Part shown: positions 5,880 through 13,826 of the stretch, piece after piece
How positions within the stretch are numbered: the first letter of the stretch is position 1
How the letters are laid out: each line of letters opens with the position of its first letter
Origin: DATFPQ01 sp035264765
GTDB taxonomy: Bacteria > Actinomycetota > Actinomycetes > Actinomycetales > Angustibacteraceae
Direction of reading: 5' to 3'
NCBI GenBank assembly: GCA_035264765.1
Contig: DATFPQ010000148.1
Coordinates: forward strand, 1 to 25,835
Length of the DNA stretch: 25,835 bases
Made by a program: the position numbers and the translations under genes
The notes under the pieces: generated by a model
What the model was told of the DNA's origin: nothing
Databases searched by the model: none
Seen by the model: the letters and a program-made list of their open reading frames with translations, nothing else

Positions 5880-5997
5880 GTGGCCGTCGATGATGCGGTG
5901 CAGTTCAGCCGGGGCGACCGCTCCGCCGGCAACGGCGGAGGTTGTCGCGACACGAGACAGCCGCGGATGCGGCGTGGCGTGGGGATGTGGGGACACG

Positions 5998-6501
5998 ATG
6001 AGCGACGTCAGCGACCTTCAGCAGCTGGTGGAGACCCGGCTGCGCGAGCTGGGCGACCACCGAGGACCGCTGTCCACCCGGCAGGCGGCGGCCAGAGCGG
6101 GCGGGAAGGTCTCCTACGAGACGTTGCGGCTGATCCGCACCGGGCGGCACTCGGGGAGCATCAGCCAGGACGTCGCCGAGGGCCTGGCGTTGGCGCTGGA
6201 CGTGCCGCTGACCAAGGTGCTCGCCGTCGCCGGCCGACGGATCCCGCAGGGACCGTTCGTCCTGCCCAAGCGGGCCGAGGCGCTGACCAAGAGCGAGCGC
6301 GGCGTCGTCCTGTCGGTGGTCGACGCCATCCTGGACGCCGCGGCCCAGAACCGGGCTCCGTCACCGCCGTCCCAGGTACCGCCGGGCGAGCTTCGCCCGG
6401 TGGCCCACGAGGGCGACGAGCCGGGCGGGAGCCGGGCCGGGTCGCGGACGGCGTCGGAGACGGCGCGGCGGGTCCGGCGAGGGCAGGAGCCGCAGCGCTG
6501 A
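5998..6501 (+). CDS. Helix-turn-helix regulator paired with an ImmA-like protease
   Basis: A 167-residue protein. Residues about 18-78 look like an XRE-type helix-turn-helix domain: STRQAAARAGGKVSYETLRLIRTG reads as the recognition region, and DVAEGLALALDVPLTKVLAVAG as the closing helices. The remaining 60 residues are Pro/Gly/Arg/Glu-rich and probably disordered. ATG 5998 has GGGGA 5 bases upstream and starts just before the domain; the frame is open further left, but that part looks non-coding. It is divergent from the XRE-led operon and 87 bases before the ImmA-like gene. XRE regulator plus ImmA/IrrE peptidase is a common pair in phages, integrative elements and stress islands. The target genes are unknown. 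Confidence 0.75.
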   Translation: MSDVSDLQQLVETRLRELGDHRGPLSTRQAAARAGGKVSYETLRLIRTGRHSGSISQDVAEGLALALDVPLTKVLAVAGRRIPQGPFVLPKRAEALTKSERGVVLSVVDAILDAAAQNRAPSPPSQVPPGELRPVAHEGDEPGGSRAGSRTASETARRVRRGQEPQR

Positions 6502-6588
6502 CGACGGCGCCGCGCAGCTGCGGACCGCGCGCGCTGGCGGCGGGCGGCCCGCCGGACGGAAGGAGCCGGTCGGCATGGGCGGAGGGGC

Positions 6589-7074
6589 ATGAGCGGGCCG
6601 CGAGCAGGCGGCGCTGAGGGAGCGACCACGACTCGCTGGTCGCCGTGGGCCGAGCTGCGCCTGCACCCGGACATCCTGGTGCACAGGTGCCGCCTGGACG
6701 ACGGCGACGGCTGGTGGTGTCCGCAGGAGCGGGTGATCCTGCTCGACGAACGCCTGGACCGTTGCCGGGCGCGCTGCGTGCTGGCGCACGAGCTGGCTCA
6801 CGCGCAGCTGGGGCACGCCGGCTGCCCGCCGGGGTACGCGCAACGCGGCTGGCTGGCGCGGCGCCAGGAGGCCCAGGCCGACCGCTGGGCCGCGCGCCGG
6901 CTGGTGAGCCTGCCGTCTCTCGCCGAGGTGCTCGCAGAGCGTCCCGACGTCGAGGCGGCCGCGGCGGCGCTCGACGTCACCGCGGCGGTGCTCCGGTGCC
7001 GGCTGGAGCGGCTCGACGCGGGGGAGCGGTCCCTCCTGCGCTGCGCTCTGGGCCGGCGTGAGGGCGCGGCGTGA
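6589..7074 (+). CDS. ImmA/IrrE-family metallopeptidase
   Basis: A 161-residue cytoplasmic zinc peptidase. The HExxH site is HELAH at 67-71, in the context LAHELAHAQLGH; the EAQADRWAARRL segment at 94-105 matches the downstream glutamate/aspartate motif of this family (Glu94 or Asp98 as third ligand). ImmA cleaves the repressor ImmR in ICEBs1 and IrrE cleaves DdrO in Deinococcus, both switching on genes after stress; by analogy this enzyme may cut one of the two adjacent helix-turn-helix proteins. ATG 6589 follows GGAGGGGC, a good ribosome site. It sits 87 bases behind the helix-turn-helix gene and is convergent with ppgK. The length suits the compact single-domain actinobacterial form. Confidence 0.88.
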   Translation: MSGPRAGGAEGATTTRWSPWAELRLHPDILVHRCRLDDGDGWWCPQERVILLDERLDRCRARCVLAHELAHAQLGHAGCPPGYAQRGWLARRQEAQADRWAARRLVSLPSLAEVLAERPDVEAAAAALDVTAAVLRCRLERLDAGERSLLRCALGRREGAA

Positions 7075-7128
7075 GCACCTCACCCGCACGTCCCGTCCCC
7101 GCGGCGCTGCGACCCGCCGTGGTCGGGG

Positions 7129-7911
7129 TCAGGGTGTGCGCCTGGCCGCGAGCTCCTCCTGCTCCTCGGCGGCGAGCACGGCCGCCCCCACGATGCCCGC
7201 CTGGTTGCGCAGCTTGGCGGGGACGACCGGCGCGCGCAGGTGCAGCAGCGGCAGGAACTTCTCGGACTTCTTGCTGACGCCGCCCCCGACGACGACCAGC
7301 GAGGGCCAGAGCAGGTCCTCGACCACGCCGTAGTAGCGCTGCAGCCGCTCGGCCCACTCCTCCCAGCTGAGCCCCTCCTCCTCGCGCGCTGAATGCGCGG
7401 CCCGGCTCTCGGCGTCGTGCCCGTCGATCTCCAGGTGGCCCAGCTCACTGTTCGGCACCAGCTTGCCGTCGAACAGCAGCGCGCTGCCGATACCGGTGCC
7501 GAGGGTGGTCACGAGCACCAGCCCCCGCGTGTCCCGGGCCGCGCCGAACCGCGCCTCCGCCACGCCGGCCGCGTCCGCGTCGTTGACCACGTGGACCGGC
7601 CGGCCCAGCCGCTCGGTGAGCATCGTGTCGATGTCGGTCCCGATCCAGGAGGGGTCGATGTTCGCGGCGGTGCGCACGACGCCGCTGGTGACGACGCCGG
7701 GGATGGTGACGCCGACCGGGCCGTCGGCGAGGTGGTCGGCGAAGTGCGACACGACCTCGGCGACCACCGCAGCCACCGCGTCCGGCGTCGCGGGCTGCGG
7801 CGTCTCGATGCGCACTCGCTCCTGCGTCAGGTCGCCCGTGCCGAGGTCGACCGTGGCGCCCTTGATCCCCGAGCCGCCGACGTCGACGCCGAGGGCGATC
7901 TGGCCGCTCAT
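7129..7911 (-). CDS. ppgK: Polyphosphate glucokinase (ROK family)
   Basis: A 260-residue cytoplasmic enzyme that phosphorylates glucose to glucose-6-phosphate with polyphosphate or ATP. The N-terminal phosphate-binding motif is LGVDVGGSGIKG; VTIPGVV, the VVNDADAAGVAE segment with the catalytic Asp, the TTLGTGIGSALLFDG loop and NSELGHLEIDG follow in family order, and SLVVVGGGVSKK closes the ATP site. The NSELGH segment and length are those of actinobacterial PpgK. ATG 7911 gives the usual MSGQIALGVD start; an in-frame TTG at 7956 would add 15 residues without family support. It lies behind map on the same strand (52 bases, or 7 if TTG is used), so the two may share a transcript. Confidence 0.93.
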   Translation of the reverse strand: MSGQIALGVDVGGSGIKGATVDLGTGDLTQERVRIETPQPATPDAVAAVVAEVVSHFADHLADGPVGVTIPGVVTSGVVRTAANIDPSWIGTDIDTMLTERLGRPVHVVNDADAAGVAEARFGAARDTRGLVLVTTLGTGIGSALLFDGKLVPNSELGHLEIDGHDAESRAAHSAREEEGLSWEEWAERLQRYYGVVEDLLWPSLVVVGGGVSKKSEKFLPLLHLRAPVVPAKLRNQAGIVGAAVLAAEEQEELAARRTP

Positions 7912-7963
7912 GCGGATGCCGGGACGGGCGGGCAGCTGGACATCGTCGTCCTCCAAGGGTGGA

Positions 7964-8839
7964 TCACGGCAGGGTCAGGATCTCGGCGCCGGTGTCGGTC
8001 ACGACCAGGGTGTGCTCGAACTGGGCCGAGCGGCGGCCGTCCTTGGTGACGACCGTCCAGCCGTCGTCCCACATCCGCCACTCGTGCGTGCCGAGGTTCA
8101 GCATCGGCTCGATGGTGAACGTCATGCCAGGCTCGATCACCGTGTCGTACATCGGGGCCGCGTCGTAGTGGGGGACCACCAGGCCGGAGTGGAAGGCGGT
8201 GCCGATGCCGTGGCCGGTGAAGTCCCGCACGACCCCGTAGCCGAACCGCCGCGCGTACGACTCGATGACCCGGCCGATGACGTTGATCCTTCGGCCGGGG
8301 CGCACCGCCTTGATCCCGCGCATCATCGCCTCGTGGGTCCGCTCGACGAGCAGCCGGGACTCCTCGTCCACGTCGCCGACCAGGTACGTGGCGTCGGTGT
8401 CGCCGTGGACGCCGATGCCGTCGAGAACGAGGTAGGCGGTGATGTCGATGTTGACGATGTCGCCGTCCTCGAGCCGGCGGTCGTCCGGGATGCCGTGGCA
8501 GACCACCTCGTTGACGCTCGTGCAGAGCGACTTCGGGAAGCCCCGGTAGCCGAGCGTGGAGGGGTAGGCGCCGTGGTCCAACAGGAACTCGTGGCCGACG
8601 CGGTCAATCTGGTCCGTGGTCACGCCGGGCGCCACGACCGACGCCGCGGCAGCCATCGCCTGCGCCGCGATGCGCCCGGCCACCCGCATCCGCTCGATGA
8701 TCTCCGCGGACTTGACCTCTTGCCCCTTGTACGGAGCCGGGCTGGGCCGGTCGACGTACTCGGGGCGCTCGATCGACGACGGCACCGGGCGCCGGGGTGA
8801 GACCGTCCCGGGCTGCACGGCGGTGAGGCTGCGTGGCAT
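7964..8839 (-). CDS. map: Methionine aminopeptidase type 1c
   Basis: A 291-residue cytosolic enzyme that removes the initiator methionine. The N-terminal extension PGTVSPRRPVPSSIERPEY is the SH3-binding-like linker of the type 1c form known from Mycobacterium tuberculosis MapB. The pita-bread fold ligands are visible: VCHGIPDDRRLEDGDIVNID with the substrate His and first Asp, VHGDTDATYLVGD with the second Asp, GHGIGTAFHSG with the metal His, FTIEPML and QFEHTLVVT with the two Glu. ATG 8839 is preceded by TAGACT with 6 bases between, a leaderless arrangement. A single copy such as this would be essential, but I cannot see whether the genome has another. Confidence 0.97.
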   Translation of the reverse strand: MPRSLTAVQPGTVSPRRPVPSSIERPEYVDRPSPAPYKGQEVKSAEIIERMRVAGRIAAQAMAAAASVVAPGVTTDQIDRVGHEFLLDHGAYPSTLGYRGFPKSLCTSVNEVVCHGIPDDRRLEDGDIVNIDITAYLVLDGIGVHGDTDATYLVGDVDEESRLLVERTHEAMMRGIKAVRPGRRINVIGRVIESYARRFGYGVVRDFTGHGIGTAFHSGLVVPHYDAAPMYDTVIEPGMTFTIEPMLNLGTHEWRMWDDGWTVVTKDGRRSAQFEHTLVVTDTGAEILTLP

Positions 8840-8845
8840 GGCGGC

Positions 8846-8851
8846 AGTCTA
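8846..8851 (-). promoter_or_regulatory. Leaderless -10 element of map
   Basis: TAGACT on the minus strand, 6 bases before ATG 8839. No ribosome binding site is seen. Confidence 0.5.
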
Positions 8852-8907
8852 GGTGCGGGGGAGGCGGCGTGCCCCCGGCCACCCTCGCGGCCGGGACCAG
8901 GCGCCGG

Positions 8908-8927
8908 CCGGCCCGGCGGCGGGCCGG
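8908..8927. repeat. Short GC-rich hairpin between map and the small SPOR-like gene
   Basis: ccggcccg (8908-8915) and cgggccgg (8920-8927) pair perfectly around a 4-base loop. It lies between two divergent genes, so it is not a normal terminator position; such hairpins also arise by chance in DNA this GC-rich. Confidence 0.35.
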
Positions 8928-8974
8928 GCACGTGACGGGTGCGCCGGATGCCCGCGGTGGGGCACGATACGACC

Positions 8975-9163
8975 ATGGTCCCCTACTTCTTCAACACCAG
9001 GACCGGCGCGGTCGAGGAGCTCGAGAACAAGAGCCAGGTCAAGGACCTGCTCGGGCCCTACGCGACCCGGGAGGAGGCCGAGCGGGCGCTGCAGACCGCT
9101 CGGGCTCGCACCGAGGCGTGGGACCAGGAGGACGCGGAGTGGGAGGAGCGCGGCCGCAGCTGA
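8975..9163 (+). CDS. Small SPOR-like conserved protein
   Basis: A 62-residue acidic protein. The front PYFFNTRTGAVEE and the LGPYATREEAERAL segment resemble one repeat of a SPOR-type fold, in which a strand is followed by a GPY.tr.eAe.a helix; the rest is a charged helix (ARTEAWDQEDAEWEERGR). Small SPOR-like proteins without signal or membrane segment occur near map in actinobacteria; they are cytoplasmic and of unknown role. ATG 8975 is chosen because the frame upstream of it is not conserved-looking; CACGAT 6 bases before is a weak leaderless -10. It is divergent from map and ends 24 bases before the convergent conserved gene. The SPOR link is a resemblance, not proven. Confidence 0.65.
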   Translation: MVPYFFNTRTGAVEELENKSQVKDLLGPYATREEAERALQTARARTEAWDQEDAEWEERGRS

Positions 9164-9187
9164 CCGGTCGACGTCCCAGCCGGTCCC

Positions 9188-10009
9188 TCAGCCTCCCGGC
9201 GAGCTCGGGCGCGGGCCGCTGATCGCATCCAGCAAGGACCCCAGCCGAGTCCGCCAGCCCCGGCGCCCCCGTACCGGGGGGGTGCCTGCGGCGGCGCTGA
9301 CGAAGTGCTGGGCCAGCTCGAACGATGCCGGCAGCGCCAGGCCGGCCGCGACCTGCGGCGACAGACCCGCCACGAGGTGCGGCTCAAGGCCCGCGGCGCC
9401 CATAGGCTCCGGCTGCGGCGCCCACAGCTCCGCCGCCCGCAGCTCGGTACCGGGCGTCCCCGAGCCGTGTGGTCCCGAACGCTGCGGCCCGCCGCCGCCC
9501 TCACTCCACGGATCGCGCACCGGGGTGAGGATGTCGCGCAGCGCGTCCGGCAGCGCGAGCCCGGACGGCGACACCGTCATCCGCTCGTGCGCGAGCGAGG
9601 CCAGCGGCCCCTCCGCGGCGTCCAGCGCCACGATGGTCGCGCCGGTGCGGCGCGCGTCCTGCACCCGCTCCAGGAGCGGCTCGGCCGCCGGCTCGGGGCT
9701 CACCACGAACACCGTCTCGCCGCGCGATGCGTGCTCGAGGCGGGACAGCCCGATCGACAGGTGCGGGGGCGCGTCAGGTGGCGGGCTCCAGCGGACCAGC
9801 TCGGGCGCGAGCTGCGGCAGCTCGCCCTGCCTGGCCTCGTCCTCCAGGTGGGCCGCGAGGTGCCATGGCTCGATTCGCGGAGTGCCGACCAGCAGGAGGT
9901 GTCCCGGGCCGCTGGTCGCCCGGAGCGCCGAGCCCAGCAGCGTTGCTCGTGCCCACCACTCGGTGTGCCGGAGGGCGTCGCGCAGCGCATGCACCCGCTC
10001 GGCGTCCAT
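9188..10009 (-). CDS. Conserved actinobacterial protein with SIS-like features
   Basis: A 273-residue cytoplasmic protein without membrane segments. Residues about 30-140 alternate strands and helices (HLLLVGTPRIEPWHLAAHLEDEA, ETVFVVSPEPAAEPLLERVQDARRTGATIVALD) in a way that recalls a sugar isomerase (SIS) Rossmann-like fold, where two such halves bind phosphosugars. A proline-rich segment (about 175-220) separates it from a helical end (HLVAGLSPQVAAGLALPASFELAQHFV). The enzyme activity, if any, is unknown to me. ATG 10009 has AAGGA 7 bases upstream. It follows the F420-oxidoreductase gene by 56 bases on the same strand and may be co-transcribed with it. Confidence is high for a real gene and low for the fold. 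Confidence 0.75.
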   Translation of the reverse strand: MDAERVHALRDALRHTEWWARATLLGSALRATSGPGHLLLVGTPRIEPWHLAAHLEDEARQGELPQLAPELVRWSPPPDAPPHLSIGLSRLEHASRGETVFVVSPEPAAEPLLERVQDARRTGATIVALDAAEGPLASLAHERMTVSPSGLALPDALRDILTPVRDPWSEGGGGPQRSGPHGSGTPGTELRAAELWAPQPEPMGAAGLEPHLVAGLSPQVAAGLALPASFELAQHFVSAAAGTPPVRGRRGWRTRLGSLLDAISGPRPSSPGG

Positions 10010-10065
10010 GGCTGAATCCTTGCATCCGGCAGCGCTGGGACGCAGGCCAGCCCTCGCCCGGCCGG

Positions 10066-11070
10066 TCAGCGCACCAGCTTGGGGACCACCTGCTCGCCGA
10101 AGACCTCGATCCACCGCTCCTGGTTGCGGCCGACGTTGTGCAGGTAGACCCGGTCGAAGCCCAGGTCGACGAACTGCTGGATCGCCGCCCGGTGCACGTC
10201 CGGGTCGGACGAGATGACCATCCGGCCCTCGAAGTCCTCCTCCCGGACCAGCTTGGCCATCTGCGCGAAGTCGTGCGGGCTGCGGATGTCCGCCTTGGGG
10301 AACTTCATCCCGCCGTTGGGCCACTCGGTCATGGCGTTCGCCAGGGCCTCCTCGTCGGTCTCGGCCCAGGACAGGTGCAGCTGCAGCACGCGCGGCATCT
10401 GGTCGGGGTCCTTGCCCGCCTCGCGGGCGCCCTCCGCGAACTTGTCGAACAGGCCGCCGATCTTCTCGACCGGCGCGCCCACCGTGATGATGCCGTCGGC
10501 GTGGCGGCCGGTGCGCTTGGCGTTGACCGGGCCCGCCGTCGCCACCAGGACGGGCGGCGCGGTCTCCGGCATCGTCCACATCCGGGTCGACTCGAGCTTG
10601 AAGAACCGTCCCTCGTGCTTGACGTCCTTGCCGGCCAGGGACCCGTCGAACAGCTTCTTGATGACGTCGATCGCCTCGAACATGCGCAGCGACCGCTCGG
10701 CCGCCTCCGGCCAGTAGCCGGCGATGACGTGCTCGTTGAGCGCCTCCCCGGACCCGACGCCGAGCCAGTGCCGGCCCGGGTACATCGCCTCGAGGGTGGC
10801 CGAGGCCTGCGCCACCACCGCGGGGTGGAACCGGAAGCTCGGGCAGGTGACGCCCGGCCCCAGGTCGCCGGTGGTGCGCTCGCCGACGGCGGTCAGCACG
10901 TTCCAGACGAACGCGGCCTGGCCCTGCTGCGGCACCCAGGGCTGGAAGTGGTCTGCCGCCATGCATCCGGAGAAGCCGTGCCGCTCGGCAAGGGCCGTCA
11001 GCCCGACGACCTCCTGGGGGGCGAACTGCTCGAGCATCGCGGCGTAGCCGACGGTCAGGGGAGCGTCCAT
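10066..11070 (-). CDS. LLM-class F420-dependent oxidoreductase
   Basis: A 334-residue TIM-barrel enzyme of the luciferase-like family, subgroup close to F420-dependent glucose-6-phosphate dehydrogenase-like proteins (TIGR03557 type). Marks are VGYAAMLEQFAPQEVVGLTALAE at the start, ADHFQPWVPQQGQAAFVW, the PGVTCPSFRFHPAVVAQA strand, YPGRHWLGVGSGEALNEH (the phosphate and F420 region) and the late DPDVHRAAIQQFVDLGFDRVYLHNVG. The substrate is unknown; the subgroup does not oxidise glucose-6-phosphate as a rule. It acts in the cytoplasm with cofactor F420, which most actinomycetes make. ATG 11070 has TAGCGT 7 bases before it, a leaderless start; upstream in-frame codons lie beyond this -10. Confidence 0.9.
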   Translation of the reverse strand: MDAPLTVGYAAMLEQFAPQEVVGLTALAERHGFSGCMAADHFQPWVPQQGQAAFVWNVLTAVGERTTGDLGPGVTCPSFRFHPAVVAQASATLEAMYPGRHWLGVGSGEALNEHVIAGYWPEAAERSLRMFEAIDVIKKLFDGSLAGKDVKHEGRFFKLESTRMWTMPETAPPVLVATAGPVNAKRTGRHADGIITVGAPVEKIGGLFDKFAEGAREAGKDPDQMPRVLQLHLSWAETDEEALANAMTEWPNGGMKFPKADIRSPHDFAQMAKLVREEDFEGRMVISSDPDVHRAAIQQFVDLGFDRVYLHNVGRNQERWIEVFGEQVVPKLVR

Positions 11071-11077
11071 GGACCCG

Positions 11078-11083
11078 ACGCTA
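11078..11083 (-). promoter_or_regulatory. Leaderless -10 element of the F420-oxidoreductase gene
   Basis: TAGCGT on the minus strand, 7 bases before ATG 11070. It lies in the short gap after panB, so the oxidoreductase has its own promoter although it follows nadE-panB on the same strand. Confidence 0.5.
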
Positions 11084-11102
11084 GCCCCTCCCGCCCGAGG
11101 TC

Positions 11103-11981
11103 TCACTCGAAGGACTGCTCCACGGTGGGGAACTGGCCCAGCCGGACGTCGTCGGCGTACGCCCGCGCGGCGCCGAGCAGGGTGCCGCGCAGGTCGGCGT
11201 ACCGCTTCACGAAGCGCGGGGACCGCCCGCCGCGCAGCCCGGCCATGTCCTGCCAGACCAGCACCTGCGCGTCGCAGCTCGGCCCCGCGCCGATCCCGAT
11301 GGTGGGGATCGCGAGGACCTCGGTGACCTGCGCGGCCACCGCCGCGGGGACCATCTCCAGGACGATCGCGAACGCGCCCGCTGCCTGCAGCGCGACGGCG
11401 TCCTTGACCAGCGCCTCACCCTCGTCGCCGCGACCCTGCACGCGGTACCCCCCGAGGACGTGCTCGCTCTGCGGGGTGAACCCGACGTGCGCCATCACCG
11501 GTACCCCGGCGCCGACCAGGGCCTCCACCTGGGGCACCACCCGGCGTCCGCCCTCGAGCTTGACGGCGTGCGCCAGCCCCTCCTTCATCATCCGGGTGCC
11601 GGTGGCCAAGGCCTGCTCCGGCGACGCCTGGTACGACCCGAACGGGAGGTCGGCCACCACCAGCGCGCGGCGGGCGGTGCGTGCCACGGCCCGGACCAGC
11701 GGGAGCAGCTCGTCGGTCGTGACGGGGACCGTGGTCTCGTAGCCCAGGACGTTGTTGCCGGCGGAGTCGCCGATGAGCAGCACCGGGATGCCGGCCTCGT
11801 CGAAGATCTCGGCGGCGTACTGGTCGTAGGCCGTGAGCATGGCCCAGCGCTCACCGCGCTCCTTCAGCTGGCGCAGGTGGTGCACCCTCACGCGGCGGAC
11901 CGGTGCACCCGACGGCGTGGTGGGGCCGGTGCCGTACGGCGCCGCGCCCTCGGGATGGGCTCCGGCGGCCGGTTCGCTCAC
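11103..11981 (-). CDS. panB: 3-methyl-2-oxobutanoate hydroxymethyltransferase (pantothenate synthesis)
   Basis: A 292-residue enzyme that makes ketopantoate from 2-oxoisovalerate and methylenetetrahydrofolate, the first step to pantothenate and CoA. After a Pro/Ala-rich lead of about 25 residues come VRVHHLRQLKERGERWAMLTAYD, LLIGDSAGNNVLGY with the metal-binding Asp, VVADLPFGSYQ, AHAVKLEGG, HVGFTPQS and IGIGAGPSCDAQVLVWQDM, all in the usual order. The GTG at 11981 overlaps the nadE stop (GTGA) and has AAGGA 6 bases before it, so the pair is translationally coupled. Coupling to nadE links NAD and CoA supply. Length and motifs are normal, with nothing broken. Confidence 0.96.
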   Translation of the reverse strand: MSEPAAGAHPEGAAPYGTGPTTPSGAPVRRVRVHHLRQLKERGERWAMLTAYDQYAAEIFDEAGIPVLLIGDSAGNNVLGYETTVPVTTDELLPLVRAVARTARRALVVADLPFGSYQASPEQALATGTRMMKEGLAHAVKLEGGRRVVPQVEALVGAGVPVMAHVGFTPQSEHVLGGYRVQGRGDEGEALVKDAVALQAAGAFAIVLEMVPAAVAAQVTEVLAIPTIGIGAGPSCDAQVLVWQDMAGLRGGRSPRFVKRYADLRGTLLGAARAYADDVRLGQFPTVEQSFE

Positions 11982-13819
11982 AGCTGTTCCTTCTGCCCGG
12001 CGGGCACCGGGCGCGTCGCGGGCGGACCGGCCACGCCGGGCTCGTTCTCGCGCCAGCGGCTGGTGATCGGCAGCCGCCGGTCGCGGCCGAAGGCGATGGC
12101 GCTGATCTTGGTGCCGGGCGCGAACTGGCGGCGCTTCCACTCGGCGCGGTCGACCAGGGTGACCACCCGGTCGACCACCTCGGGGGCGAAGCCGGCCTCC
12201 AGCAGCTCCGAACGTCCCTGCGCCCCGACGACGTACCGCTCCAGCACGGCGTCCAGGACGTCGTAGGGAGGCAGTGAGTCCTGGTCGACCTGCCCCGGCC
12301 GCAGCTCGGCGGACGGCGCCTTGGTGATCGAGCGCTCGGGGATGGGCGGCACCTGACCCAGCCGCTCCGCTTCGGCGTTGCGCCAGCGCGCCAGCTCCCA
12401 GACCAGGCTCTTGGGCACGTCCTTCAGCGGTGCGAACCCGCCGACGCTGTCGCCGTACAGGGTCGAGTAGCCGACCGCCAGCTCGCTCTTGTTGCTGGTC
12501 GCCAGCACGAGCGGGCCTTCGGCGTTGGAGATGCCCATCAGCACCGTGCCGCGAACGCGCGCCTGCAGGTTCTCCTCGGCGACGCCGGTCAGGCCCATCT
12601 CGTCCAGGTACGCGCGCACCATCGGCGCGATCGGCTGCACGCGGTAGTCGGCGCCGATCCGCCGCGCCAGCTCGGCGGCGTCGTCCCGGCTGTGCCCGCT
12701 GGAGTAGTCGCTGGGCATGGAGACGCCCACCACGTTGCGGCCGCCGATCGCGTCCGCGGCCAGCGCCGCCACGACCGCCGAGTCGATGCCCCCGGACAGG
12801 CCGAGCAGCACCGACGCGAAGCCGTTCTTGCGGACGTAGCCGGCCAGTCCGGTCACCAGGGCCGACCACACCTCGCCGACGGGGTCGAGGCGCGGGGCGT
12901 GCTCGACCGGGCACGGCTCGTACGGGCCCACCGAGTCCTCGCTCACCCGAACGTGGAACACGCCGGGCACCGCGCCGTCCGGGTCGACGGTGGAGGTGGC
13001 GAGGTCGAGGTCGAGGGTCAGGAGGGCCTCGTCGAACTGCGGTGCGCGGGCCAGCACCTCGCCGTCCGCGCTGACCACCACCGAGTCACCGTCGAACACC
13101 AGCTCGTCCTGGCCGCCGACCAGGTTGAGGTAGGCGAGGGTGCACCCCGCCTCGGCGGCCCGTCGGCTGGCCAGGGCCAGCCGGGTGTCGTCCTTGTCGC
13201 GCTCGTACGGCGACCCGTTGAGGACCAGCAGCAGCTCGGCACCGGCCTCGCGGGTCTTGGCGACCGGGCCGCCGTCCTGCCAGAGGTCCTCGCAGATGGC
13301 CAGGGCGACGTCCACGCCACCCACGCGGACGACGGTGAGGTCGTGGCCGGGGACGAAGATCCGGAACTCGTCGAAGACGCCGTAGTTGGGCAGGTGGTGC
13401 TTGGCGTACCGCGCCACCACCCGCCCGTCGTGCAGCACGGCGACGCAGTTCTGCGGCACCCCTTTGGGAATCCCCGTGCGCCCGTCTTCCCCGACGCCGT
13501 CCGAGCCGGCGTCCGAGGAGTCGGCGTCGCGGCCCTGCGCCCGGTCGAGGTACCCCACGACGACCGGCAGCGCGCCGAAACCGTCCTCGGCCAGGTCGCG
13601 CGCCAGCTGCTCCACCGCGGCGCGCGAGGCGTCCACGAAGGAACGGCGCAGGGCGAGGTCCTCGACCGGGTAGCCGGTGAGGAACATCTCCGGAAAGGCC
13701 ACCAGGTGGGCCCCCTCGTCGGCGGCGCGCGCCGTCCACTCGCGGACCGTACGGGCGTTGCCGGCGAGGTCACCGAGGACGGCGTCGACCTGGGCCATGG
13801 ACAGTCGCAGCTGCGGCAT
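11978..13819 (-). CDS. nadE: Glutamine-dependent NAD+ synthetase
   Basis: A 613-residue two-domain enzyme converting deamido-NAD to NAD. The N-terminal nitrilase-type glutaminase carries the triad Glu44 (FPEMFLTGYP), Lys140 (YAKHHLPNYG) and Cys176 (LAICEDLWQDG). The C-terminal ATP pyrophosphatase domain has the loop LSGGIDSAVV with SGGIDS at 342-347, and later SNKSELAVGYSTLYGD. An acidic low-complexity insert (about 94-115, rich in Asp, Ser and Gly) lies before the Lys in the glutaminase domain and is probably a surface loop. The C-terminus is helical and ends in VPAGQKEQL. ATG 13819 is read leaderless from TAGGCT, which shares its TAG with the stop codon of the thioesterase gene. It is coupled to panB. 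Confidence 0.97.
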   Translation of the reverse strand: MPQLRLSMAQVDAVLGDLAGNARTVREWTARAADEGAHLVAFPEMFLTGYPVEDLALRRSFVDASRAAVEQLARDLAEDGFGALPVVVGYLDRAQGRDADSSDAGSDGVGEDGRTGIPKGVPQNCVAVLHDGRVVARYAKHHLPNYGVFDEFRIFVPGHDLTVVRVGGVDVALAICEDLWQDGGPVAKTREAGAELLLVLNGSPYERDKDDTRLALASRRAAEAGCTLAYLNLVGGQDELVFDGDSVVVSADGEVLARAPQFDEALLTLDLDLATSTVDPDGAVPGVFHVRVSEDSVGPYEPCPVEHAPRLDPVGEVWSALVTGLAGYVRKNGFASVLLGLSGGIDSAVVAALAADAIGGRNVVGVSMPSDYSSGHSRDDAAELARRIGADYRVQPIAPMVRAYLDEMGLTGVAEENLQARVRGTVLMGISNAEGPLVLATSNKSELAVGYSTLYGDSVGGFAPLKDVPKSLVWELARWRNAEAERLGQVPPIPERSITKAPSAELRPGQVDQDSLPPYDVLDAVLERYVVGAQGRSELLEAGFAPEVVDRVVTLVDRAEWKRRQFAPGTKISAIAFGRDRRLPITSRWRENEPGVAGPPATRPVPAGQKEQL

Positions 13820-13826
13820 GCGCCCG

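Noticed and set aside
3725..7130. Site-specific integration at rnpB
   Set aside because: I looked for a second copy of the rnpB 3' end (ggctgactcgtccgc) to the right as an attachment site and found none; no integrase gene is present either.
7911..7956. TTG 7956 as the start of ppgK
   Set aside because: The extra 15 residues do not fit the family N-terminus; the GGAGG at the TTG lies inside the extension and points to an out-of-frame ATG.
7463..8800. Long plus-strand open frame of 445 codons
   Set aside because: It is antisense to ppgK and map, which have full family motifs; the frame is open only because of the high GC content.
8963..8968. CACGAT as leaderless -10 of the small SPOR-like gene
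   Set aside because: It lacks the leading TA of the other elements in the window; too weak to list as a promoter.
9727..11742. Long plus-strand open frame of 671 codons
   Set aside because: Antisense to the SIS-like, F420-oxidoreductase and panB genes; its translation shows no family and is rich in Arg, His and Gly as shadow frames are.
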